A stretch of 64,000 nt of DNA from Microbacterium sp. MYb62. GTDB lineage: Bacteria > Actinomycetota > Actinomycetes > Actinomycetales > Microbacteriaceae. Under the pieces are notes generated by a model, which saw only the letters and a list, made by a program, of their open reading frames with translations, was not told where the DNA came from and searched no databases. The position numbers were made by a program, and so were the translations under genes. Below, in pieces: positions 43,388 to 50,700 of this stretch. The DNA lies in NCBI RefSeq assembly GCF_002979475.1, contig NZ_PCOY01000004.1:1-64000 (forward strand), written 5' to 3'. How positions within the stretch are numbered: position 1 is the stretch's first letter; every line of letters starts with the position of its first letter.

Positions 43388-43618
43388 ATGGGGACGGATC
43401 TGCGTCATTTGCTGGCATTCGAGGTCGACGGTGCGCGGCTCCACGCCGGAGTGTCGTTCTCCGAGCTGTCCCAGCGCTCGGGCATCGGCCCGGAGGCGTT
43501 GGGCGAGCTTCTGGAGGGGCGTGAGGACTTCACGGTCGTCGATCTGGTGCGCATCGCCGAGGTGCTCGGGGTCCCGGTCACGACGTTGCTTCCGGGGGCC
43601 GCTTCAGACGGCCCCTGA
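43388..43618 (+). CDS. small helix-turn-helix protein
   Basis: A 76-residue XRE/Cro-like protein: VDGARLHAGVSFSELSQRSGIGPEALGELLEGREDFTVVDLVRIAEVLGV forms a five-helix HTH core with no additional domain. Divergent from the XRE-ImmA operon across the 43321-43340 palindrome, it may act as a Cro-like antagonist of the XRE repressor. No phage genes are next to it, so a chromosomal switch is equally possible. Confidence 0.78.
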   Translation: MGTDLRHLLAFEVDGARLHAGVSFSELSQRSGIGPEALGELLEGREDFTVVDLVRIAEVLGVPVTTLLPGAASDGP

Positions 43619-43636
43619 CGGGCGGGTGCGGAGCGG

Positions 43637-43642
43637 TAGCGT
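43637..43642 (+). promoter_or_regulatory. -10 box TAGCGT of a leaderless promoter
   Basis: TAGCGT lies 7 nt before the ATG of the aldo/keto reductase gene. Confidence 0.5.
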
Positions 43643-43649
43643 GGACGGC

Positions 43650-44579
43650 ATGAAGCTCGTGCCGTTCGGATCAGCCACCGCCCCCGCCGTCATCGCCGGC
43701 ATGATGCGCATCGACGGCAAGGACGACGCGCACATCCGCACGCTCTACGCCACGGCGCGCGAAGCGGGCATCGACTTCTTCGATCACGCTGACATCTACG
43801 GCGGCCGCATGCATCACTGCGAGGCGCGCTTCGCGGATGCGCTGCGGCTCAGCCCGTCCGAGCGCGACGAGATCGTGATCCAGACGAAGTGCGGCATCGT
43901 TCCAGCGGCGGGAATGTTCGACTTCTCGTACGAGCACATCGTGGGGCAGGTCGAGGGATCGCTCGCGGCGCTGCGCACCGACCACCTCGACGTGCTCCTG
44001 CTCCACCGCCCCGACATCCTGGTCGAGCCGGACGAGGTCGCCCGGGCGTTCGACCACCTGGAAGCCGCCGGAAAGGTCAAGGCGTTCGGCGTCTCGAATC
44101 ACACACCGCGACAGATCGACCTGCTCCGCACGGCGGTCGCGCAGCCTCTGGTCGCCAACCAGCTGCAGCTGTCGATCACTCACGCGCCGATCCTCGCGCA
44201 GCCGGTCGCGGCGAACATGGCCGCCCATGAACAGAGCATCGTCCGCGACGGCGGGGGAATCGTGGACTACTGCCGGATCAACGGCATCACCGTGCAGGCA
44301 TGGTCGCCGTTCCAGGATGGCTTCTCGCACGGAGTCTTCCTCGGAAACCCCGAGTACGCGGAGCTGAACGCCGTGATCGATCGCCTCGCGGGTGCGTACG
44401 GTGTGACCCCGATCGCGATCGCGACCGCCTGGATCACCCGGCATCCCGCGGGCATGCAGGTGGTCCTCGGCAGCACCACGCCGCACCGCGTGCGGGAGGC
44501 CGCTGCCGGGGCCGACATCGAGCTCACACGGGCCGAATGGTACGAACTGTTTCGCGCCGCGGGGCACCTGCTCCCGTAG
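43650..44579 (+). CDS. aldo/keto reductase
   Basis: A 309-residue (alpha/beta)8-barrel NADPH-dependent oxidoreductase, YdhF-like. Catalytic segments: GIDFFDHADIYGG (Asp, Tyr), IQTKCGI (Lys), DVLLLHRPD (His), and GVSNHTPRQIDLL. C-terminal NADP-binding residues lie in VLGSTTPHRVREAAAGADIELTRAEWYELF. Reduces an aldehyde or ketone; the substrate is unknown. Confidence 0.92.
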   Translation: MKLVPFGSATAPAVIAGMMRIDGKDDAHIRTLYATAREAGIDFFDHADIYGGRMHHCEARFADALRLSPSERDEIVIQTKCGIVPAAGMFDFSYEHIVGQVEGSLAALRTDHLDVLLLHRPDILVEPDEVARAFDHLEAAGKVKAFGVSNHTPRQIDLLRTAVAQPLVANQLQLSITHAPILAQPVAANMAAHEQSIVRDGGGIVDYCRINGITVQAWSPFQDGFSHGVFLGNPEYAELNAVIDRLAGAYGVTPIAIATAWITRHPAGMQVVLGSTTPHRVREAAAGADIELTRAEWYELFRAAGHLLP

Positions 44580-44605
44580 TCCGAGCGACTCAGCGCGCCG
44601 TCGTC

Positions 44606-44611
44606 TACCCT
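44606..44611 (+). promoter_or_regulatory. -10 box TACCCT of a leaderless promoter
   Basis: TACCCT lies 6 nt before the ATG of the PLDc_N protein gene. Confidence 0.5.
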
Positions 44612-44617
44612 GAACTC

Positions 44618-45007
44618 ATGTCGTTCCTGTTCTCGCTCCTCGTCATCGCCCTGATGATCGGTGCGCTGGTCGACATCTTCACCCGTGACAGTTCTCTGGT
44701 GAAGTACCTTCCGAAGCTGGCATGGATCGTCATCGTCATCCTGCTGCCGCTGGTCGGCGCCCTGCTCTGGTTCGCGCTCGGGAGGGAGTACGGCGAGTCC
44801 GGCATCCAGATCCCGCGGATGCGCCGAGCCGAGCGACCGACGGCCCCGACCGACGTGCGCCCGGCTCCGCCGGTGGACACGCGGACGACGGAACAGCAGA
44901 TCGCCGATCTCGACCGCGAGATCGAGGAGTGGCGACGGCGCGAGGAGATCGAGAAGCGTCGGCATGACGGCGACGCGTCCACCGGTCCGGCCGGATCCGG
45001 CTCCTAG
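44618..45007 (+). CDS. PLDc_N-domain membrane protein
   Basis: A 129-residue protein with two transmembrane helices (FLFSLLVIALMIGALVDIF and LAWIVIVILLPLVGALLWFALG) that match the phospholipase D nuclease N-terminal (PLDc_N) domain, and a hydrophilic C-terminal half with Glu/Arg coiled-coil character (TTEQQIADLDREIEEWRRREEIEKRR). The stop codon overlaps that of the convergent epimerase gene (CTAG at 45004-45007). Confidence 0.85.
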   Translation: MSFLFSLLVIALMIGALVDIFTRDSSLVKYLPKLAWIVIVILLPLVGALLWFALGREYGESGIQIPRMRRAERPTAPTDVRPAPPVDTRTTEQQIADLDREIEEWRRREEIEKRRHDGDASTGPAGSGS

Positions 45008-45972
45008 GCGGCGAGCGGGCGGTCGAACGACTCGCGGACCGCGTCCTCGAGGTGCGGATAGCGGAACCGGAAACCGGCCGCGGTCAGCTTCTCCGGCAGC
45101 ACCCACCGGCTCTTCAGGATCAGCTCCGTCTCGGTGCGGATGCCGATCGCCCCGAGCTCCAGCATCCATCGCGGCATCGGGGGGCCGACGCGCGCACCCA
45201 GAACCCAGCGGACGGTCGCCATGAACTCGACGTTGTCGACGGGGTACGGCGAGGCGGCGTTCACCGGTCCCTCGAGCGACGGCGTCTGCTCGAGGAAGTC
45301 GATGATGCGGGCCACATCCTCGATGTGCACCCAGCTGAACCGCTGGTGCCCGCGGCGGGCTCCCGGGAAGTGCCCGGTCCCGGCGGCGCGACGCGCGGCG
45401 CTCACCGGCCACCGGCCGTCGTACTGAGGGCCGCCGAGCCCGAGGCGGGCGAGGCCCCTCAAGGGCTCCAGCACCCCGCCGTGACCGAGGACGATCGTAC
45501 TGCGCAGGGCGACCCGTCGGGTGCGGGGGAGATCGTCGGCGAACAGCGCCTTCTCCCAGGTCTTCGCCACCTCGACCGAGAATCCCGTGCCGATCTCGCC
45601 GGTCGATTCGGTCATCGGGCGGTCCTCGGCGTGCCGGTAGATCGTGGCCGTCGAGGAGTTCACCCAGAGCTCCGGTGGATTCGCCGCCCGGGCGATGGCC
45701 GTGCTCAGGGAAGACGTCGTGTCCACCCGCGAACGGAAGATCTCCGCGCGGTTCTTCGGCGTGTAGCGGCAGTTGACACTCTTGCCGGCGAGGCCGATCA
45801 CGAGCGATGCTCCGTCGACCGCTCGGTCGATCTCCACCTGATCGCCCCAGCGGATGTCGGCGCCCGAGCGGGAGATGGTGACGACCTCGCGGCCCTCGGC
45901 GCGGAACCGCGGCAGGAGGAATCGGCCCATGAACCCCGTGGACCCGCCGATGACTACTCGCCCTGTGTTCAT
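45004..45972 (-). CDS. TIGR01777-family NAD-dependent epimerase
   Basis: A 322-residue extended short-chain dehydrogenase-like protein. The Rossmann loop is VVIGGSTGFMGRFLLPRF; the conserved family segments LAGKSVNCRYTPKNRAEIFRSRVDTT, STATIYRH and the DUF1731-type C-terminus (PRWMLELGAIGIRTETELILKSRWVLPEKL) are present. The catalytic Tyr is in ATIYRHAED. It overlaps DUF4166 by 4 nt; this pair is common in actinobacteria and Bacillus. The substrate is not known. Confidence 0.9.
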   Translation of the reverse strand: MNTGRVVIGGSTGFMGRFLLPRFRAEGREVVTISRSGADIRWGDQVEIDRAVDGASLVIGLAGKSVNCRYTPKNRAEIFRSRVDTTSSLSTAIARAANPPELWVNSSTATIYRHAEDRPMTESTGEIGTGFSVEVAKTWEKALFADDLPRTRRVALRSTIVLGHGGVLEPLRGLARLGLGGPQYDGRWPVSAARRAAGTGHFPGARRGHQRFSWVHIEDVARIIDFLEQTPSLEGPVNAASPYPVDNVEFMATVRWVLGARVGPPMPRWMLELGAIGIRTETELILKSRWVLPEKLTAAGFRFRYPHLEDAVRESFDRPLAA

Positions 45973-46622
45973 GGGGTCTGCTCCTTCTCTGCAGCGGCCC
46001 GGTTCTCGCCGGGGTGCTGGATGCGATAGCGGAAGTCGCCACGGTACTCGTAGACGCGGCCGAGGACGGGGGCGTCGATCGTCAGCGTCACCACCTGTCG
46101 GTCGCGGGCGTCGTCGAAGCGCTCGGTGAGTCGGACGACGGGCGCCAGCGGGCGCGGAACGCGCAGACGGAGCCGTCCGAGGCGCAGCCCGACGGCGACG
46201 CTGGTGAGTCGCAGCGCGCCGTCGTGCGTCTCGACATCGAAGCAGGCGGCGACGAGCCCGGGTTCGCCGAGTTCGTCGACCACGCGGCCGTGCCGCGTGA
46301 GCGCGACCGCGTCGCGCATGACCCAGGGGCCGTGAGCGAGATGGAAGGTGCGCTCGCCGATCGCCCGAGAAGCGATCGTGCGGTTCTCCACGCGGAACGG
46401 GACGTCGCGCTCCCACACGGCGGCCACGACGCCCCGACGTTCGAGGACGCGGAGCAGTGGCCACAGCCAGCGTCGCGGCGTGCCGACGCGCTGGAACACA
46501 CCTTCGCCGATCCCGACCGCGCCGTCGGGGATCGCCTCGAAGTACGCGCGCAGACGCGGGTGCAGATCGTCGATGCGCTCGCCGAGCGCCCTCGCGTACG
46601 GGGACTGCGGCACGGGCGTCAC
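45969..46622 (-). CDS. DUF4166 protein
   Basis: A 217-residue DUF4166 protein (YARALGERIDDLHPRLRAYFEAI at the start and VFDDARDRQVVTLTIDAP-like core near the end). The GTG start has TAGGCT 6 nt upstream. Co-translated with the TIGR01777 epimerase. No catalytic motif can be assigned; it may bind a lipid or another ligand of the epimerase. Confidence 0.82.
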   Translation of the reverse strand: MTPVPQSPYARALGERIDDLHPRLRAYFEAIPDGAVGIGEGVFQRVGTPRRWLWPLLRVLERRGVVAAVWERDVPFRVENRTIASRAIGERTFHLAHGPWVMRDAVALTRHGRVVDELGEPGLVAACFDVETHDGALRLTSVAVGLRLGRLRLRVPRPLAPVVRLTERFDDARDRQVVTLTIDAPVLGRVYEYRGDFRYRIQHPGENRAAAEKEQTP

Positions 46623-46628
46623 CCTTCG

Positions 46629-46634
46629 AGCCTA
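46629..46634 (-). promoter_or_regulatory. -10 box TAGGCT of a leaderless promoter
   Basis: TAGGCT on the minus strand lies 6 nt before the GTG of the DUF4166 gene. Confidence 0.5.
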
Positions 46635-46674
46635 GCCCGCGGGTGCTGCTTCCTGATCCGTTTCGACAGGCCGT

Positions 46675-47292
46675 TCAGAGGGCGGGGCGCAGCAGTCGAT
46701 CGAGGAGTGCGAGCGCCTCGTGCTGGGGCGCGGACTCGTCGAGGAGCCACTGCGTCTGCAGGCCGTCGGAGGCGGCGACGACGAGCGCGGCGACGGCATC
46801 CGGGTCGACGTCCTTCCGTATCCGTCCGCTCTCCTGCTGTCGGCGCACGACCTCGGCGAGTCGGGCGCGAAGACGCGTGAAACGCCCGGTGGCGAACGTG
46901 CGCGCGGCCGGATGTCCTTCCTCGAGCGCAGTGGCGACGAGTGTGGAGTACAGCTGCACGAGTCCGGGGATCGCGCGGTTGCTGCGTGCGGACTCGATCA
47001 TCATCTCGACAGGGGTCGCGTCGTCTGCGGGAGCGTCGGGCTGTCGTCCCGGTGCGGTGCTCTCTTCGTAGACGGCGACGAGGAGCTCTTCGAGCGATCC
47101 GAAGTAGTGGGTGAGAGCGGCGTGGGTGACGCCGACCTCACGCGCGATGGACCGGAGACTGGTGCGGTCGGAGCCGCGTTCGGCGAACACCTCGATCGCG
47201 CGGTCGAGGATCTCCTGCCGTCGAGCGATCCCTTTCGCATAGGCGCCGCGCGCGCGGGGCTGCTCGGGATTCTCCAGCGTCTCATCGGGCAT
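46675..47292 (-). CDS. TetR-family transcriptional regulator
   Basis: A 205-residue TetR repressor. The HTH is at residues 25-70 (RQEILDRAIEVFAERGSDRTSLRSIAREVGVTHAALTHYFGSLEELL), with a helical ligand domain behind. Divergent from the isomerase gene at 47401; the dyad in the gap overlaps its promoter. Probable local repressor of the isomerase-oxidoreductase pair. Confidence 0.92.
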   Translation of the reverse strand: MPDETLENPEQPRARGAYAKGIARRQEILDRAIEVFAERGSDRTSLRSIAREVGVTHAALTHYFGSLEELLVAVYEESTAPGRQPDAPADDATPVEMMIESARSNRAIPGLVQLYSTLVATALEEGHPAARTFATGRFTRLRARLAEVVRRQQESGRIRKDVDPDAVAALVVAASDGLQTQWLLDESAPQHEALALLDRLLRPAL

Positions 47293-47298
47293 GAGCCG

Positions 47299-47304
47299 AG
47301 TCTA
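47299..47304 (-). promoter_or_regulatory. -10 box TAGACT of the tetR-type gene
   Basis: TAGACT on the minus strand stands 6 nt before the ATG of the TetR regulator. Its -35 area falls in the neighbouring dyad. Confidence 0.5.
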
Positions 47305-47308
47305 GCGA

Positions 47309-47337
47309 ACCAAAACTTCCAGTTGGAGGTATTTGGT
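47309..47337. promoter_or_regulatory. TetR operator candidate
   Basis: ACCAAA at 47309-47314 and TTTGGT at 47332-47337 form outer arms, with TTCCAGTTGGAGG between them. The inner TCCA/TGGA dyad is half a base off the outer centre, so the symmetry is imperfect. Confidence 0.5.
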
Positions 47338-47400
47338 GATAGCGTGCCTGCACGGGACACCGGTCCCGCCCCGTCACCGATGACCGAAGGAGCATGACCG

Positions 47401-48207
47401 ATGACGATTCGGACTTCCCTGCAGCTGTTCACGATCAAGGACGAGCTGGAGGCCGACCTCGACGCCTCGCTCGCGGCCGTCGCCGCCCGCGGATTCACGG
47501 CTGTCGAGCCCTACGATTTCGTCCGCCGTGCCGAACCCCTCTCCGCGGCCCTGACGGCTGCCGGCCTGGCGGCCCCGTCCGGGCACGCCTTCCTCGCGTC
47601 GGAATCATTCGTGAACCCCGACGGCAGCGGCACCACGGTGCCCGTCCCCTCGCCCGCAGAGGTCTTCGCGGCGGCGAAGGTGCTCGGCATGGACACGGTC
47701 ATCGACCCGTACACCGAGCCCGCGCGCTGGGAGTCGGTCGCGCAGATCGAGGAGACCGCGCGCCTGCTGAACGAGGCCGCCGCGATCGGTGCGACCGTGG
47801 GAGTGCGCGTCGGCTACCACAACCACGCGCACGAGCTGGAGGCCGTGTTCGACGGCGTCACCGGGCTCGAGGTCCTCGCCGGCCTCCTGGATGACCGCGT
47901 CGTGCTCGAGGTCGACCTGTACTGGGTCGCTCGCGGTGGCGTCGACCCCGTCGCGCTGCTCGGGCGCCTGGGGAGCCGTGTGATCGCGGTGCACGCGAAG
48001 GACGGTACGCTCGATCCCGCCCTCGCCGGCGCCTACCCGCCTGCCGACCAGGTCGCCGCGGGCGAAGGCGCCGTCCCGCTGGTCGAGGCCATCGCCGCGG
48101 CCCCCGCCCTCGAACTCGCGATCGTGGAGTTCGATCACTATGAGGGAGACCTGTTCGACGCGATCGAGCGCAGCCGCGTCTACCTCGACGAGAAGGTCGC
48201 CGGCTGA
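47401..48207 (+). CDS. sugar phosphate isomerase/epimerase family protein
   Basis: A 268-residue AP_endonuc_2-fold TIM barrel. Conserved metal-site segments are VGYHNHAHELE near 138-148, VVLEVDLYWVARGG near 170-183, VIAVHAKDG, and LAIVEFDHYEGD near the end. Enzymes of this fold epimerise, dehydrate or eliminate on sugars and inositols. Its stop overlaps the following oxidoreductase by one nt (TGATG). Together they may act on an oxidised sugar; the exact reaction is unknown. Confidence 0.85.
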   Translation: MTIRTSLQLFTIKDELEADLDASLAAVAARGFTAVEPYDFVRRAEPLSAALTAAGLAAPSGHAFLASESFVNPDGSGTTVPVPSPAEVFAAAKVLGMDTVIDPYTEPARWESVAQIEETARLLNEAAAIGATVGVRVGYHNHAHELEAVFDGVTGLEVLAGLLDDRVVLEVDLYWVARGGVDPVALLGRLGSRVIAVHAKDGTLDPALAGAYPPADQVAAGEGAVPLVEAIAAAPALELAIVEFDHYEGDLFDAIERSRVYLDEKVAG

Positions 48208-49361
48208 TGGCGATCGGCACAGGCGCAATCGGCACAGGCCCCGTCGGCGTCGGCATCATCGGCGCCGGGAACATCAGCGACCAGTACCTGTCGAACCTCA
48301 CGACCTTCCCCGACGTCCGCGTCCTCGCGATCGGTGACATCCTCGAAGAGCGAGCAAAGGCGCAGGCCGAGAAGTACGGCGTCCCGCGCGCCGGCGGCGT
48401 CGACACGGTTCTCGACGATCCCGAGATCGACATCGTCGTGAACCTCACGATCCCCGCCGTGCACGTCGAGGTCTCCGAGGCGATCATCGCGGCGGGCAAG
48501 CACGTCTGGACCGAGAAGCCGATCGGCGTGAGCCGTGAGGAGTCGCGTCGGCTGCTGGAGAAGGCGGATGCCGCTGGCCTTCGGGTCGGCGTCGCCCCCG
48601 ACACCGTGCTCGGACCGGGCGTGCAGACGGCCAAGCGGGCGATCGCGCGGGGCGACATCGGTCGCCCGCTGTTCGCGCAGACCACGTTCCAGTGGTCGGG
48701 TCCGGAGATATTCCACCCGAACCCCGCGTTCCTGTACGCCAAGGGCGGCGGACCGTTGCTCGACATGGGGCCGTACTACGTGTCGGCGCTCGTGCACGTG
48801 TTCGGGCCCGTCGCCTCGGTCGCAGCCCTGGGGCTGCAGGGCACGCCCACCCGGCGTGTGCAGGTCGGCGAGCTGGCCGGTCAGGAGTTCCCGGTCGAGA
48901 TCCCCTCGACGCTCAGCGTCCTGATGGCATTCGAGGACGGCGGCCAGGCGCAGAGCGTCTACAGCACCGACTCGCCCGTCATCCGGCAGGGGATCGTCGA
49001 GATCACCGGCACCGAGGGCACCATCGTGATCCCCGACCCGAACACCTTCGGTGGCGCGATCTCGATCACCCGACCGCTCACGCGCCTCTTCATCCCGCCG
49101 GAGCCCGTGCAGCAGGACATCGTCGACGTCGCCCAGGAGGGCGTGCTCTCCGGTCGTGGTGTGGGACTGCTCGACATGGCGCGTTCGATCGCCGCCGGTC
49201 GCCCGCACGTCGCCACGGGAGAGTTCGGCTATCACGTGCTGGACACGCTCCTGTCGATCGAGGAGGCCGCCGAGGCTCGCCGCTTCGTCGCCGTCGAGAG
49301 CACGCTGGATGAGGTCGGTTCGATCGCCGCGGACTTCGACCCGTTCGAGGCCACGCTCTGA
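48207..49361 (+). CDS. Gfo/Idh/MocA-family oxidoreductase
   Basis: A 384-residue NAD(P)-dependent sugar or inositol dehydrogenase-like protein. Rossmann motif GVGIIGAGNISDQYLSNL near residues 14-31, the conserved lysine in KHVWTEKPIGV, and the C-terminal HxxD-like region in GPLLDMGPYYVSALVHVFG. The first 12 codons contain an exact 15-nt duplication (ATCGGCACAGG unit). Translationally coupled with the isomerase; typical of cyclitol and sugar-acid pathways. Confidence 0.9.
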   Translation: MAIGTGAIGTGPVGVGIIGAGNISDQYLSNLTTFPDVRVLAIGDILEERAKAQAEKYGVPRAGGVDTVLDDPEIDIVVNLTIPAVHVEVSEAIIAAGKHVWTEKPIGVSREESRRLLEKADAAGLRVGVAPDTVLGPGVQTAKRAIARGDIGRPLFAQTTFQWSGPEIFHPNPAFLYAKGGGPLLDMGPYYVSALVHVFGPVASVAALGLQGTPTRRVQVGELAGQEFPVEIPSTLSVLMAFEDGGQAQSVYSTDSPVIRQGIVEITGTEGTIVIPDPNTFGGAISITRPLTRLFIPPEPVQQDIVDVAQEGVLSGRGVGLLDMARSIAAGRPHVATGEFGYHVLDTLLSIEEAAEARRFVAVESTLDEVGSIAADFDPFEATL

Positions 49362-49392
49362 CGACAGCCGATCGTGGCGGCGGAGATGCGGC

Positions 49393-50586
49393 TCAGCGCG
49401 CCTTCGCCGCCACGTAGCGGTCGACACTCGCCGGTGACAGCACCTCTCGGGCGACCATGATCGCCGCTCCGAGGACGGCAGCGCGGTCACCCGCCTGGGA
49501 CTGCACGATCGCGAGGTGTTGCGTCGCGAGCGGGATGGACCGCCGGTAGACGACCTCGCGCACCCCGGCCAGCAGGTGTTCTCCCGCGCGGGCGATGCTG
49601 CCGCCCAGCACGATGATCGACGGGTTCAGGAGGTTGACGACGGTGGCGAGCACCTCGCCGACGTCGCGCCCTGCCTGACGGGTCGCCTCGATCGCGGCGG
49701 TGTTCCCCGTGCGCACGAGTTCGACGACATCCGACGCGCTGCGCACGTCGAGCCCCTCCTCGCGGAGCGCGACCGCCAGGGCGGAACCGCTCGCGAGGGC
49801 CTCGAGGTCGCGTTCATCGCCCGGCGCGCGGGTCGATCCCGCTCCCGTCGGCACCTGCACGTGGCCCATGTCTCCCGCGGAGCCCTGGGCGCCTCGCTGC
49901 AGCTGCCCGCCCGCGATGATGCCGGCGCCGATGCCGGTCGACACCTTCACGAAGATCAGGTCGTCGACCCGCGGCCAGCTCGTCGCCTGCTCGCCCAGCG
50001 CCAGGATGTTCACGTCGTTGTCGACGAGCACGGGCACGTCGAAGGTCTTCTGCACGTAGGCGGGGACGTCGAAGCGGTCCCAGCCGGGCATGATCGGCGG
50101 GTTGGTCGGTCGACCGGTGGAGTGCTCGACAGGTCCGGGGACGCCGATGCCGACTCCGACCAGCGAAAGCCCGTCGGCCGTCGCGTCGAGCAGCCCGGCC
50201 GCGTCGGCGAGGATCGTGTCGAGCAGGCTCTCCGGTCCCTCCCCGATGTCGATCGTGCGGGTGCGCGCATCGAGGATGACTCCCGCCAGGTCGGCGACGG
50301 CGACGGTCGCGTGCGTCGCGCCGAGGTCGACGGCGAGCACGAGCCCGGCGCGGGGGTTGAAGGCGACGCGCGCCGGAGGCCGTCCGCCGGTGGAGGCCGC
50401 CTCTCCTGCGGGGCGCAGGAGATCGGCGGCGAGGAGGGCGTCCACGCGCAGCGCGACCGTGGAGCGGGCGAGGCCGGTGATCGTGGCGAGTTCCGCTTTC
50501 GTCCTGGCATGCCCGTCGCGGAGGATCTGGAAGATCTCTCCGGTGCCGGAGGAGATCGCCGGAGCCGGCCTCAGAACGTCAACCAT
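49393..50586 (-). CDS. ROK-family transcriptional regulator
   Basis: A 397-residue ROK repressor. The MarR-like winged helix occupies residues 10-70 (TGEIFQILRDGHARTKAELATITGLARSTVALRVDALLAADLL); the ROK domain follows with LAVDLGATHATVAVADLAG, VDNDVNILALGE and GAGIIAGGQLQRGAQGSAGDMGHVQV. The usual Cys zinc site (CxCGxxGC) is replaced by AGSTRAPGDERDLEAL. The ATG at 50586 was chosen as the start. Divergent from the sugar ABC operon; presumed repressor of it. Confidence 0.9.
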   Translation of the reverse strand: MVDVLRPAPAISSGTGEIFQILRDGHARTKAELATITGLARSTVALRVDALLAADLLRPAGEAASTGGRPPARVAFNPRAGLVLAVDLGATHATVAVADLAGVILDARTRTIDIGEGPESLLDTILADAAGLLDATADGLSLVGVGIGVPGPVEHSTGRPTNPPIMPGWDRFDVPAYVQKTFDVPVLVDNDVNILALGEQATSWPRVDDLIFVKVSTGIGAGIIAGGQLQRGAQGSAGDMGHVQVPTGAGSTRAPGDERDLEALASGSALAVALREEGLDVRSASDVVELVRTGNTAAIEATRQAGRDVGEVLATVVNLLNPSIIVLGGSIARAGEHLLAGVREVVYRRSIPLATQHLAIVQSQAGDRAAVLGAAIMVAREVLSPASVDRYVAAKAR

Positions 50587-50647
50587 TGCGTCAGTAAACC
50601 ACAGCACTTCGGCGTCCCGTCGATTGACTTCAGATTTGTGTCAGGCG

Positions 50648-50673
50648 ACTTTTGACGAATGTCTAGCAAAAGT
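50648..50673. promoter_or_regulatory. ROK operator candidate
   Basis: ACTTTTG (50648-50654) and CAAAAGT (50667-50673) are perfect 7-bp arms, spacer 12 nt, in the 114-nt divergent gap. A T-tract/A-tract dyad is typical of ROK/XylR operators. Confidence 0.6.
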
Positions 50674-50700
50674 TGGGAGGTCTGTGTCAGAATCAGCGAC

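Noticed and set aside
42481..43618. Prophage boundary
   Set aside because: Apart from the XRE, ImmA and Cro-like genes there are no integrase, capsid or tRNA attachment features nearby.
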